Of a stretch of DNA of 64,000 bases, positions 40,940 to 55,131 are shown piece after piece. The stretch comes from Calliopsis andreniformis (taxonomy: Eukaryota; Arthropoda; Insecta; Hymenoptera; Andrenidae): contig NW_027480530.1 of assembly GCF_051401765.1 (NCBI RefSeq), positions 1,509,728 through 1,573,727 of the forward strand, read 5' to 3'. The notes under the pieces were generated by a model. The model was not told the origin of the DNA and ran no database searches. It worked only from the letters and a program-made list of their open reading frames with translations. The position numbers and the translations under genes are program-made. Each line of letters starts with the position of its first letter. Position 1 is the first letter of the stretch.

Positions 40940-43900
40940 CTGCTGCCGATCCTGAGAATGCTCCTGACACTGCTCCTGACACTGACACAGCTCCTGAGAG
41001 TGCTCCTGACACTGGCACTGCTGCTGTTCCTGAGAATGCCCCTGAATCTGGTCCTCACACTGACTCTGCTCCTGACAGTGCTCCTGGCACTGACACTGTC
41101 ACTGCTCCTGACACTGACTCTGCTCCTGTCACTGCTCCTGACAGTGACACTGCCACTGACACTGCCCCTGACCCTGCTGCTGACACTGCTCCTGGCACAG
41201 ACACTGCCCCTGACACTGCTCCTGACGCTGCACCTGACACTGACACTTGTCCTGACACTGCTCCTGAAACTGACACTGGTCCTGACACTGCTCCTGACAC
41301 TGACACTGCTCGTCACACTGCTCCTGACACTGACACTGCTCGTCACACTGCTCCTGACACTGACACTGCTCGTCACGCTGCTCCTGACACTGACACTGCA
41401 CCTGAGAATGCTCCCGACACTCACGCAGCACCTGACTCTGCTCCTGACACTGCACCTGACACTGCTCCTGATACAGACACTGCTCCTGATACAGACACTG
41501 CTCCTGATTCTGGCACTGACACTGCTCCTGACACTGACACTGGTCCTGTCACTGATACTGCTCCTCACACTGCTCCTGACACCGACACTTGTCCTGACAC
41601 TGCTCCTGAATCTGACACTGGTCCTGACACTGCTCCTGACACTGGCACTGCTCCTCACACTGCTCCTGACACTGACACTGCACCTGAGAATGCTCCTGAC
41701 ACTGACGCTGCACCTGACACTGCTCCTGTCACTGCTCCTGACACTGACACTGACACTGCTCCTGACACTGACACTGCTCCTGACACTGACACTGCTCCAG
41801 ACACTGCTGCTGACACTGATCCTGACACTGACACTGCTCCTGACACTGCTCCTGACACTGACAGTGCTCCTGACACAGCTCCTGACACTGACACTGACAC
41901 ACCTCCTGGCACTGCTCCTCACACTGACACAGGTCCTGTCACTAACCCTGCTCCTCACACTGCTCCTGACACAGATCCTGACACTGACACTGCTCCTGGC
42001 ACTGACAGTGCTCCTGACACTGCTGATGACAATGACACTGCTCGTGACACTGCTCGTGACATTGCTGCACACACTGACACTGCTCATGTGACAGCTCGTG
42101 ACACTGACCCTGCTCCTGACCCTGCTCCTGACACTGCTCCTGACACTGACACTGCTCCTGACACTACTCCTGACACTGACAGTGCTCCTGACACAGCTCC
42201 TGACACTGACACTGACACACCTCCTGGCACTACTCCTGACACTGACACAGGTCCTGTCACTGACACTGCTCCTCACACTGCTCCTGACACAGATCCTGAC
42301 ACTGACACTGCTCCTGGCACTGACAGTGCTCCTGAAACTGCTGATGACAATGACACTGCTCGTGACGCTGCTCGTGACATTGCTGCACACACTGACACTG
42401 CTCCTCTGACAGCTCATGACACTGACACTGCTCCTGACACTGACACTGCTCCTCAAACTGCTTCTGATACTGACGCTGCTCCTGACGCTGCACCTGCCGC
42501 AGACACTGCTGCTGATACTGCTACTGACACAGCCCCTGACACTGCTCCTGCAACTGACACTGCTACTGACATAGGACCTGCTCCTGGCTCTGCTCCTGAC
42601 ACTGCTCCTGACACTGACCCTTCTGCTGACACTGTTCCTGACACTGCTCCAGGCACTGCTCCTGACACAGCTCCTGTCACTGACACTGCTCCTGACACTG
42701 CTCCTGACACTGCTCCTGACACTGCTCCAGTCACTGACTCTGATCCTGACACTGCTCCTGACACTAACACTGCACCTGACACTGCTCCTGGCACTTCTCC
42801 TGTCACTGACACTGCTCCTGACACTGCTCCTGACACAGGCACTGCTCCTCAAACTGCTCCTGACACTGAGGCTGCTCCTGATACTGACACTAACACTGCT
42901 TCTGACACTGACACTGCTCCTGGCACTGCCCCTGCCACTGCTCCTGAGACAGGCACTGCTCCTGATGCTGACACTGACACTGCTCCTGACACTGACACTG
43001 CTCCTGACCCAGGCACTGCTCCTGGCTCTGCTCCTAACACTGCTCCTGACACTCACACTGCTCCTGTCCCTGCTCCTGACACTGACGGTGCTGCTGATCC
43101 TGAGAATGCTCCTGACACTGCTCCTGACACTGACACTGCTGGTGACACTGCTGCTGACACTGGCACTGCTGCTGTTCCTGAGAATGCCCCTGAATCTGCT
43201 CCTCGCACTGACACTGCTCCTGACGCTGCTCCTGGCGCAGGCACTGCTCCTGGCTCTGCTCCTGGCACTGACACTGCTCCTGATAATGACACAGACACTG
43301 CTGCTGACACTGACACTGCGCCTGGCTCTGCTCCTGACACTGCTCCTGACACAGCTCCTGACTCTGACGCTGCTCCTGGCGCAGGCACTGCTCCTGGCTC
43401 TGCTCCTGGCACTGCTCCTGACGCTGCTCCTGACACTGCTCCTGATACTGACACTGGCACTGCCACTGACCGTGCTCCTGACACTGACACTGCTGGTGAT
43501 CCTGACAATGCTCCTGACACAGCTCCAGTCACTGACACTGACACTGCACCTGACACTACTCCTGAAATAGCTGCTGTCACTGACACTTCTCCTGTCACTG
43601 CTCCTGACACTGACGGTGCTGCCAATCCTGAGAATGCTCCTGACACTGCTCCTGACACTGCTGCTGACACTGGCACTGCTGCTGTTCCTCAGAATGCCCC
43701 TGAATATGCTCCTCACACTGACACTGCTCCTGACACTGCTCCTGACACTGACACTGCTCCTCACACTGCTCCTGACACTGACACTGCTCCTGATAATGAC
43801 ACTGACACTGCTACTGACACTGACACTGCTCCTGGCTCTGCTCCTGACACTGCACCTGAGAATGCTCCTGACTCTGTCGCTGCACCTGACACTGCTCCTG

Positions 43901-44449
43901 TCACTGCTCCTGGCACTGACACTGGCACTGCTCCTGACACTGACACTGCTCCTGACACTGACACTGCTCATTGTACTGCTACAGACACTGACACTGCTCC
44001 TGTCACTGCTCCTGACATTGCTCCTGACACTGACCCTGCTCCTGACACTGCTCCTGAAACTGCTCCAGACACTGACACTGCTCCTAACACTGCTCCTGAC
44101 ACTGACACTAACCCTGACACTGTTCCTAACATTGCAGCTGACAGTGACACTGCTCCTGACACTGGCACTGTACCTGACACTGCTCCTGACACTGACACTG
44201 CTCCTGCAACTGTTCCTGACACTGCTGCTCACAAAGACACTGCTCCTGACACTGACACTGCTCCTGACACTGCTCCTGATACTGACACTGGCACTGCTAC
44301 TGACCATGCTCCGGACACTGACACTGCTGCTGATCCTGACAATGCTCCTAACACTGCTTCAGTCACTGACACTGACACTGCACCTGACACTACTCCTGAA
44401 ATAGTTGCTGTCACTGACACTTCTCCTGTCACTGCTCCTGACACTGACG
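40940..44449. repeat. 3,510-bp tandem duplication in segment B, copy 1
   Basis: It repeats at ~44,450-47,941. The copy boundary reads ACGGTGCTGCCGAT. Its left half (ACGGTGCTG) is the form at 47,938 and 8,728, and its right half (GCTGCCGAT) is the form at 40,940, so 44,450 is a visible recombination junction between two different blocks. Confidence 0.85.
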
Positions 44450-47400
44450 GTGCTGCCGATCCTGAGAATGCTCCTGACACTGCTCCTGACACTGACACAG
44501 CTCCTGAGAGTGCTCCTGACACTGGCACTGCTGCTGTTCCTGAGAATGCCCCTGAATCTGGTCCTCACACTGACTCTGCTCCTGACAGTGCTCCTGGCAC
44601 TGACACTGTCACTGCTCCTGACACTGACTCTGCTCCTGTCACTGCTCCTGACAGTGACACTGCCACTGACACTGCCCCTGACCCTGCTGCTGACACTGCT
44701 CCTGGCACAGACACTGCCCCTGACACTGCTCCTGACGCTGCACCTGACACTGACACTTGTCCTGACACTGCTCCTGAAACTGACACTGGTCCTGACACTG
44801 CTCCTGACACTGACACTGCTCGTCACACTGCTCCTGACACTGACACTGCTCGTCACACTGCTCCTGACACTGACACTGCTCGTCACGCTGCTCCTGACAC
44901 TGACACTGCACCTGAGAATGCTCCCGACACTCACGCAGCACCTGACTCTGCTCCTGACACTGCACCTGACACTGCTCCTGATACAGACACTGCTCCTGAT
45001 ACAGACACTGCTCCTGATACTGGCACTGACACTGCTCCTGACACTGACACTGGTCCTGTCACTGATACTGCTCCTCACACTGCTCCTGACACCGACACTT
45101 GTCCTGACACTGCTCCTGAACCTGACACTGGCCCTGACACTGCTCCTGACACTGGCACTGCTCCTCACACTGCTCCTGACACTGACACTGCACCTGAGAA
45201 TGCTCCTGACACTGACGCTGCACCTGACACTGCTCCTGTCACTGCTCCTGACACTGACACTGACACTGCTCCTGACACTGACACTGCTCCTGACACTGAC
45301 ACTGCTCCAGACACTGCTGCTGACACTGATCCTGACACTGACACTGCTCCTGACACTGCTCCTGACACTGACAGTGCTCCTGACACTGCTCCTGACACTG
45401 ACACTGACACACCTCCTGGCACTGCTCCTCACACTGACACAGGTCCTGTCACTAACCCTGCTCCTCACACTGCTCCTGACACAGATCCTGACACTGACAC
45501 TGCTCCTGGCACTGACAGTGCTCCTGACACTGCTGATGACAATGACACTGCTCGTGACACTGCTCGTGACATTGCTGCACACACTGACACTGCTCCTGTG
45601 ACAGCTCGTGACACTGACCCTGCTCCTGACCCTGCTCCTGACACTGCTCCTGACACTGACACTGCTCCTGACACTACTCCTGACACTGACAGTGCTCCTG
45701 ACACAGCTCCTGACACTGACACTGACACACCTCCTGGCACTACTCCTGACACTGACACAGGTCCTGTCACTGACACTGCTCCTCACACTGCTCCTGACAC
45801 AGATCCTGACACTGACACTGCTCCTGGCACTGACAGTGCTCCTGAAACTGCTGATGACAATGACACTGCTCGTGACGCTGCTCGTGACATTGCTGCACAC
45901 ACTGACACTGCTCCTCTGACAGCTCATGACACTGACACTGCTCCTGACACTGACACTGCTCCTCAAACTGCTTCTGATACTGACGCTGCTCCTGACGCTG
46001 CACCTGCCGCAGACACTGCTGCTGATACTGCTACTGACACAGCCCCTGACACTGCTCCTGCAACTGACACTGCTACTGACATAGGACCTGCTCCTGGCTC
46101 TGCTCCTGACACTGCTCCTGACACTGACCCTTCTGCTGACACTGTTCCTGACACTGCTCCAGGCACTGCTCCTGACACAGCTCCTGTCACTGACACTGCT
46201 CCTGACACTGCTCCTGACACTGCTCCTGACACTGCTCCAGTCACTGACTCTGATCCTGACACTGCTCCTGACACTAACACTGCACCTGACACTGCTCCTG
46301 GCACTTCTCCTGTCACTGACACTGCTCCTGACACTGCTCCTGACACAGGCACTGCTCCTCAAACTGCTTCTGACACTGAGGCTGCTCCTGATACTGACAC
46401 TAACACTGCTTCTGACACTGACACTGCTCCTGGCACTGCCCCTGCCACTGCTCCTGAGACAGGCACTGCTCCTGATGCTGACACTGACACTGCTCCTGAC
46501 ACTGACACTGCTCCTGGCTCTGCTCCTAACACTGCTCCTGACACTCACACTGCTCCTGTCCCTGCTCCTGACACTGACGGTGCTGCTGATCCTGAGAATG
46601 CTCCTGACACTGCTCCTGACACTGACACTGCTGGTGACACTGCTGCTGACACTGGCACTGCTGCTGTTCCTGAGAATGCCCCTGAATCTGCTCCTCGCAC
46701 TGACACTGCTCCTGACGCTGCTCCTGGCGCAGGCACTGCTCCTGGCTCTGCTCCTGGCACTGACACTGCTCCTGATAATGACACAGACACTGCTGCTGAC
46801 ACTGACACTGCGCCTGGCTCTGCTCCTGACACTGCTCCTGACACAGCTCCTGACTCTGACGCTGCTCCTGGCGCAGGCACTGCTCCTGGCTCTGCTCCTG
46901 GCACTGCTCCTGACGCTGCTCCTGACACTGCTCCTGATACTGACACTGGCACTGCCACTGACCGTGCTCCTGACACTGACACTGCTGGTGATCCTGACAA
47001 TGCTCCTGACACAGCTCCAGTCACTGACACTGACACTGCACCTGACACTACTCCTGAAATAGCTGCTGTCACTGACACTTCTCCTGTCACTGCTCCTGAC
47101 ACTGACGGTGCTGCCAATCCTGAGAATGCTCCTGACACTGCTCCTGACACTGCTGCTGACACTGGCACTGCTGCTGTTCCTCAGAATGCCCCTGAATATG
47201 CTCCTCACACTGACACTGCTCCTGACACTGCTCCTGACACTGACACTGCTCCTCACACTGCTCCTGACACTGACACTGCTCCTGATAATGACACTGACAC
47301 TGCTACTGACACTGACACTGCTCCTGGCTCTGCTCCTGACACTGCACCTGAGAATGCTCCTGACTCTGTCGCTGCACCTGACACTGCTCCTGTCACTGCT

Positions 47401-47941
47401 CCTGGCACTGACACTGGCACTGCTCCTGACACTGACACTGCTCCTGACACTGACACTGCTCATTGTACTGCTACAGACACTGACACTGCTCCTGTCACTG
47501 CTCCTGACATTGCTCCTGACACTGACCCTGCTCCTGACACTGCTCCTGAAACTGCTCCAGACACTGACACTGCTCCTAACACTGCTCCTGACACTGACAC
47601 TAACCCTGACACTGTTCCTAACATTGCAGCTGACAGTGACACTGCTCCTGACACTGGCACTGTACCTGACACTGCTCCTGACACTGACACTGCTCCTGCA
47701 ACTGTTCCTGACACTGCTGCTCACAAAGACACTGCTCCTGACACTGACACTGCTCCTCACACTGCTCCTGATACTGACACTGGCACTGCTACTGACCATG
47801 CTCCGGACACTGACACTGCTGCTGATCCTGACAATGCTCCTAACACTGCTTCAGTCACTGACACTGACACTGCACCTGACACTACTCCTGAAATAGTTGC
47901 TGTCACTGACACTTCTCCTGTCACTGCTCCTGACACTGACG
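44450..47941. repeat. 3,510-bp tandem duplication in segment B, copy 2
   Basis: It matches copy 1 except for one 18-bp (one XXY word) deletion near 46,505 and scattered single-base changes, such as CTCCTGTGACAG at 45,592 where copy 1 has CTCATGTGACAG. It is 3,492 bp long as a result. Confidence 0.85.
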
Positions 47942-50531
47942 GTGCTGCTGATCCTGAGAATGCTCCTGACACTGCTCCTGACACTGGCACTGCTGCTGAC
48001 ACTGCTGCTGACACTGGCACTGCTGCTGTTCCTGAGAATGCCCCTGAATATGCTCCTCACACTGACACTGCTCCTGATACTGCTCCTGACACTGACAATG
48101 CTCCTCACACTGCTCCTGACACTGACACTGCTCCTGATAATGACACTGACACTGCTACTGACACTGACACTGCTCCTGGCTCTGCTCCTGACACTGCACC
48201 TGAGAACGCTCCTGACTCTGACGCTGCACCTGACACTGCTCCTGTCACTGCTCCTGACACTGACACTGGCACTGCTCCTGACACTGACACTGCTCCTGAC
48301 ACTGACACCGCTCCTTGTACTGCTACAGACACTGACACTGCTCCTGTCACTGCTCCTGACATTGCTCCTGACACTGACCCTGCTCCTGACACTGCTCCTG
48401 AAACTGCTCCAGAAACTGACACTGCTCCTAACACTGCTCCTGACACTGACACTACCCCTGACACTGTTCCTAACATTGCAGCTGACACTGACACTGCTCA
48501 TGACACTGGCACTGGACCTGACACTGCTCCTGACACTGACACTGCTCCTGCCAGTGTTCCTGACACTGGTGCTCGCAAAGACACTGCTCCTGACACTGAC
48601 ACAGCTCCAGACACTGACACTGCTCCGGTCACTGCTCCTGACACTGACACTGACCCCGACACTGCTCCTGTCTCTGCCACTGACCCTGACACTGCTCCTG
48701 ACACAGCTCCTGACACTGACACTGCTCCTGCCACTGCTCCTGGCACTGCTCCTGAATCTGACACTGCTCCAGACACTGCTCCTGATACTGACACTGGCAC
48801 TGCTACTGACCATGCTGCTGACACTGACACTGCAGCTGATCCTGACAATGCTCCTGGCACTGCTCCAGCCACTGACACAGACACTGCACCTGACACTGCT
48901 CCTGAAATAGCTGCTGTCACTGACACTTCTCCTGTCACTGCTCCTGACACTGACGGCGCTGCTGATCCTGAGAATGCGCCTGACACTGCTCCTGACACTG
49001 ACACTGCTCCTGACACTGCTTCTGACATTGGTACTGCTGCTGTTCCTGAGAATGCCCCTGAATCTGCTCCTCACACTGACACTGCTCCTGACACTGCTCC
49101 TGACACTGACACTGCTCCAGACACTGCTCCTGACACTGACACTGCTCCTGACACTGCTCCTGACACTGGCACTGCTGCTAAACCTGAGAATGCCCCTGAC
49201 TCTGCTCCTGACACTGAAACTGCTCCTGAAACAGCTCCTGTCACTGGCACTGCTCCTGATACACACAGTGACACTGCTCCAGACACTGCTCCTGACACTG
49301 ACATTGCCCCTCATACCGCTCCTGACACTCACACTGCTACTGACACTGCTCCTGACACTGACACTGCTCCTGACACTGCTCCTGACACAGCTCGTGTCAC
49401 TGACACTGCTCCTGGCACTGCTCCTGATACAGACACTGCTGGTGATCCTGACAATGTTCCTGACAATGCTCCTGACACTACTCCTGACACTGACACTGAC
49501 ACTGACACAGCTCCAGACACTGACACTGCTCCTGTTACTGCGCCTGACACAGACACTGACACCGACACTGCTCCTGTCTCTGACACTGACCCTGACACTG
49601 CTCCTGACACAACTCCTGACACTGACACTGCTCCTGACACTGTTCCTGACACTGCTCCTGACTCTGACACTGCTCCTGACACTGCTCCTGATACTGACAT
49701 TGGCACTGCTACTGAGCATGCTGCTGACACTGACACTGCTGCTGATCCTGACAATGCTCCTGACACTGCTCCAGCCACTGACACTGACCCTGCACCTGAC
49801 ACTACTCCTGAAATAGCTGCTGTCACTGACACTTCTCCTGTCACTGCTCCTGACACTGACGGTGCTGCTGATCCTGAGAATGCTCCTGATACTCCCCCTG
49901 ACACTGACACTGCTGCTGACACTGCTGCTGGCACTGGCTCTGCTGCTGTTCCTGAGAATGCCACTGAATCTGCTCCTCACACTGACACTGCTCCTGACAC
50001 TGCTCCTGACACTGACACTGCCCCTCACACTGCTCCTGACACTGACACTGCTCCTGATAATGACACTCACACTGCTACTGACACTAACACTGCTCCTGGC
50101 TCTGCTCCTGACACTGCACCTGAGGATGCTCCTGACTCTGACGCTGCACCTGACACTGCTCCTGCCACTGCTCCTGACACTGACACTGGCACTGCTCCTG
50201 ACACTGACACTGCTCCTGACACTGACACTGCTTCTTGAACTGCTACAGACACTGACACTGCTCCTGTCACTGCTCCTGACATTGCTCCTGACACTGACCC
50301 TGCTCCTGACACTGCTCCTGAAACTGCTCCAGACACTGACACTGCTCCTAACACTGCTCCTGACACTGACACTAACGCTGACACTGTTCCTAACATTGCA
50401 GCTGACACTGACACTGATCCTGACACTGGCACTGTACCTGACACTGCTCCTGACACTGACACTGCTCCTGCAACTGTTCCTGACACTGCTGCTCACAAAG
50501 ACACTGCTCCTGACACTGACACTGCTCCTCA

Positions 50532-51060
50532 CACTGCTCCTGATACTGACACTGGCACTGATACTGGCCATGCTCCTGACGCTGACACTGCTGCTGATCC
50601 TGACAATGCTCCTGACGCTGCTCCAGTCACTGACACTGACACTGCACGTGTCACTACTCCTGAAATATCTGCTGTCACTGCCACTTCTCCTGTCACTGCT
50701 CCTGACTCTGACACTGAACCTGAGAAAGCTCCTGACACTGACGTTGCACCCGACACTGCTCCTGACGCTGCACCTGACACTACTCCTGACACAGGCACTG
50801 CTCCTGCTACTGCCACTGACACTGCTCCTGACCCTGCTCCGGACACTGCTCCTGACACTGACACTGCTCCTGACACTGCTCCTGACACTGACAGTGCTCC
50901 TGACACTGCTCCTGACACTGACACTGACACACCACCTGGCACTGCTCCTGACACTGACACAGGTCCTGTCACTGACACTGCTCCTCACACTGCTCCTGAC
51001 ACTGACACTGCTCCTCACACTGCTCCTGACACTGACACTGCACCTGAGAATGCTCCTGAC
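50532..51060. repeat. Divergent spacer block right of segment B
   Basis: The hexamer phase is kept, but the variant order is unlike other blocks. Unusual words include GAGAAAGCTCC near 50,722, GACGTTGCACCC near 50,740, and CACGTGTCAC near 50,644. Around 50,840 onward it returns to the AGTGCTCC and CACACCACCTGG blocks related to ~3,530-3,600. It holds nothing gene-like. Confidence 0.65.
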
Positions 51061-54000
51061 ACTGACACTGCTCCTGTCACTGCTCCTGACACTGACATTG
51101 CTCCTGACACTGCTCCTGTCTCTGACACTGACCCTGACACTGCTCCTGACACAGCTCCTGACACTGACACTGCTCCTGACACTGCTCCTGGCACTGCTCC
51201 TGACTCTGACACTGCTCCTGACACTGCTCCGGATACTGACACTGGCACTGCTACTGACCATGCTGCTGACACTGACACTGCTGCTGATCCTGACAATGCT
51301 CCTGGCACTGCTCCAGCCACTGACACACACACTGCACCTGACACTGCTCCTGAAATAGCTGCTGTCACTGACACTTCTCCTGTCACTGCTCCTGACACTG
51401 ACGGCGCTGCTGATCCTGAGAATGCTCCTGACACTGCTCCTGACACTGACACTGCTCCTGACACTGCTTCTGACACTGGCACTGCTGCTGTTCCTGAGAA
51501 TGCCCCTGAATATGCTCCTCACACTGACACTGCTCCTGACACTGCTCCTGACACTGACACTGCTCCTCACACTGCTCCTGACACTGACACTGCTCCTGAT
51601 AATGACACTGACACTGCTACAGACACTGACACTGCTCCTGGCTCTACTCCTGACACTGCACCTGAGAATGCTCCTGACTCTGACGCTGCACCTGACACTG
51701 CTCCTGTCACTGCTCCTGACACTGACACTGGCACTGCTCCTGACACTGACACTGCTCCTGACACTGACACTGCTCCTGGTACTGCTACAGACACTGACAC
51801 TGCTCCTGCCACTGCTCCTGACATTGCTCCAGACACTGACCCTGCTCCTGACACTGCTCCTGAATCTGCTCCAGACACAGACACTGCTCCTAACACTGCG
51901 CCTGACACTGACACTACCCCTGACACTGTTGCTAGCATTGCAGCTGACACTGACACTGCTCCTGACACTGGCACTGTACCTGACTCTGCACCTGACACTG
52001 ACACTGCTCCTGCAACTGTTCCTGACACTGCTGCTCACAAAGACACTGCTCCTGACACTGACACTGCTCCTCACACTGCTCCTGATACTGGCACTGGCAC
52101 TGCTACTGGCCATGCTCCTGACACTGACACGGCTGCTGATCCTGACAATGCTCCTGACGCTGCTCCAGTCACTGACACTGACACTGCACGTGACACTACT
52201 CCTGAAACAGCTGCTGTCACTGTCACTTCTCCTGTCACTGCTCCTGACACTGACGCTGCTGCCGATCCTGAGAATGCTCCTGACACTGCTCCTGACACTG
52301 ACACAGCACCTGAGAGTGCTCCTGACACTGGCACTGCTGCTGTACCTGAGAATGCCCCTGAATCTGGTCCTCACACTGACTCTGCTCCTGACAGTGCTCC
52401 TGGCACTGACACTGTCACTGCTCCTGACACTGACTCTGCTCCTGTCACTGCTCCTGACAGTGACACTGCCACTGACACTGCCCCTGACCCTGCTGCTGAC
52501 ACTGCTCCTGGCACAGACACTGCCCCTGACAGTGCTCCTGACGCTGCACCTGACACTGACACTTGTCCTGACACTGCTCCTGAAGCTGACACTGGTCCTG
52601 ACACTGCTCCTGACACTGACACTGCTCGTCACACTGCTCCTGACACTGACACTGCTCGTCACACTGCTCCTGACACTGACACTGCACCTGAGAATGCTCC
52701 TGACACTCACGCTGCACCTGACTCTGCTCCTGACACTGCACCTGACACTGCTCCTGACACAGACACTGCTCCCGATACTGGCACTGACACTGCTCCTGAC
52801 ACTGACACTGGTCCTGTCACTGATACTGCTCCTCCCACTGCTCCTGACACCGACACTTGTCCTGACACTGCTCCTGAATCTGACACTGGTCCTGACACTG
52901 CTCCTGACACTGGCACTGCACCTCACACTGCTCCTGACACTGACACTGCACCTGAGAATGCTCCTGACACTGACGCTGCACCTGACACTGCTCCTGTCAC
53001 TGCTCCTGACACTGACACTGACACTGCTGCTGACACTGACACTGCTCCTGACACTGACACTGCTCCAGACACTGCTGCTGACACTGATCCTGACACTGAC
53101 ACTGCTCCTGACACTGCTCCTGACACTGACAGTGCTCCTGACACTGCTCCTGACACTGACACTGACACACCTCCTGGCACTGCTCCTCACACTGACACAG
53201 GTCCTGTCACTAACCCTGCTCCTCACACTGCTCCTGACACAGATCCTGACACTGACACTGCTCCTGGCACTGACAGTGCTCCTGACACTGCTGATGACAA
53301 TGACACTGCTCGTGACACTGCTCGTGACATTGCTGCACACACTGACACTGCTCATGTGACAGCTCGTGACACTGACCCTGCTCCTGACCCTGCTCCTGAC
53401 ACTGCTCCTGACACTGACACAGCTCCTGACACTACTCCTGACACTGACAGTGCTCCTGACACAGCTCCTGACGCTGACACTGACACACCTCCTGGCACTA
53501 CTCCTGACACTGACACAGGTCCTGTCACTGACACTGCTCCTCACACTGCTCCTGACACAGATCCTGACACTGACACTGCTCGTGGCACTGACAGTGCTCC
53601 TGACACTGCTGATGACAATGACACTGCTCGTGACGCTGCTCGTGACATTGCTGCACACACTGACACTGCTCCTCTGACAGCTCGTGACACTGACACTGCT
53701 CCTGACACTGACACTGCTCCTCAAACTGCTTCTGATACTGACGCTGCTCCTGACGCTGCACCTGCCGTAGACACTGCTGCTGATACTGCTACTGACACAG
53801 CCCCTGACACTGCTCCTGACACTGACACTGCTACTGACATAGGACCTGCTCCTGGCTCTGCTCCTGACACTGCTCCTGACACTGACCCTTCTGCTGACAC
53901 TGTTCCTGACACTGCTCCAGGCACTGCTCCTGACACAGCTCCTGTCACTGACACTGCTCCTGACACTGCTCCTGACACTGCTCCTGACACTGCTCCAGTC

Positions 54001-54290
54001 ACTGACTCTGATCCTGACACTGCTCCTGACACTAACACTGCACCTGACACTGATCCTGGCACTTCTCCTGTCACTGACACTGCTCCTGACACTGCTCCTG
54101 ACACAGGCACTGCTCCTCAAACTGCTCCTGACACTGAGGCTGCTCCTGATACTGACACTAACACTGCTTCTGACACTGACACTGCTCCTGGCACTGCCCC
54201 TGCCACTGCTCCTGAGACAGGCACTGCTCCTGATGCTGACACTGACACTGCTCCTGACACTGACACTGCTCCTGACCCAGGCACTGCTCC
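51061..54290. repeat. Diverged copy of the 1.4-4.7 kb part of segment A
   Basis: It aligns to ~1,417-4,694, at offset 49,644 up to about 52.6 kb and then 49,596 after a net loss of 48 bp, which includes one CTCGTCAC subrepeat unit. It has more single-base differences than the copy in segment B (for example CCGTAGAC at 53,764, GATCCTGGC at 54,053 and GTACCTGAG at 52,341). It appears to be an older relative of the same block. Confidence 0.78.
52071..52911. repeat. 2,220-bp-spaced repeat, copy 1
   Basis: It matches 54,291-55,131 at offset 2,220, both starting TCACACTGCTCCTGATACTG. Copy 1 has GACAGTGCTCCTGGC near 52,391, where copy 2 has GACACTGCTCCTGAC. Confidence 0.78.
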
Positions 54291-55131
54291 TCACACTGCT
54301 CCTGATACTGACACTGGCACTGCTACTGGCCATGCTCCTGACACTGACACGGCTGCTGATCCTGACAATGCTCCTGACGCTGCTCCAGTCACTGACACTG
54401 ACACTGCACGTGACACTACTCCTGAAACAGCTGCTGTCACTGACACTTCTCCTGTCACTGCTCCTGACACTGACGCTGCTGCCGATCCTGAGAATGCTCC
54501 TGACACTGCTCCTGACACTGACACAGCTCCTGAGAGTGCTCCTGACACTGGCACTGCTGCTGTTCCTGAGAATGCCCCTGAATCTGGTCCTCACACTGAC
54601 TCTGCTCCTGACACTGCTCCTGACACTGACACTGCCACTGCTCCTGACACTGACTCTGCTCCTGTCACTGCTCCTGACACTGACCCTGCCACTAACACTG
54701 CCCCTGACCCTGCTCCTGACACTGCTCCTGGAACTGACACTGCCCCTGACACTGCTCCTGACGCTGCACCTGACACTGACACTTGTCCTGACACTGCTCC
54801 TGAAACTGACACTGGTCCTGACACTGCTCCTGACACTGACACTGCTCGTCACACTGCTCCTGACACTGACACTGCTCGTCACACTGCTCCTGACACTGAC
54901 ACTGCACCTGAGAATGCTCCTGACACTCACGCTGCACCTGACTCAGCTCCTGACACTGCACCTGACACTGCTCCTGATACAGACACTGCTCCTGATACTG
55001 GCACTGACACTGCTCCTGACACTGACACTGGTCCTGACACTGACACTGCTCCTCCCACTGCTCCTGACACCGACACTTGTCCTGACACTGCTCCTGAATC
55101 TGACACTGGTCCTGACACTGCTCCTGACACT
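54291..55131. repeat. 2,220-bp-spaced repeat, copy 2
   Basis: This is the second member of the pair, visibly more diverged from copy 1 than members of the other tandem pairs are from each other. It ends where TGACCCTTCTGCTG (55,131) replaces TGGCACTGCACC. Bases 55,132-55,415 then resemble 10,432-10,715. Confidence 0.78.

Larger units (their letters stand above)
11845..50238 (+). other. Open Asp-Thr-Ala-Pro frame, 38 kb; probably not a gene
   Basis: After the TGA at 11,842 the same frame has no stop that I can see until TGA at 50,236-50,238. The first start-like codon is GTG at 18,526, giving 10,570 codons to the stop, with the same composition as the left part. The two TGA codons are homologous: both sit in GCTTCTTGAACTGCT, where other copies have GCTCCTGGTACTGCT or GCTCCTTGTACTGCT. 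The bases before the GTG are pyrimidine-rich repeat, with no ribosome-binding or promoter-like sequence. The 38-kb length reflects the repeat's stop-poor composition and the strict 6-bp register rather than a recognisable gene. Confidence 0.75.
38419..50531. repeat. Segment B: second copy of the 12-kb long-range duplication
   Basis: It follows segment A (1-12,137) block for block. Differences are loss of 90 bp near 39,860, absence of A's extra 2,610-bp unit, its own 3,510-bp duplication, an 18-bp deletion near 46,505, and loss of 816 bp near 49,150. The in-frame TGA of segment A (11,842) is present at 50,236, which supports copying of the whole block. Confidence 0.88.
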
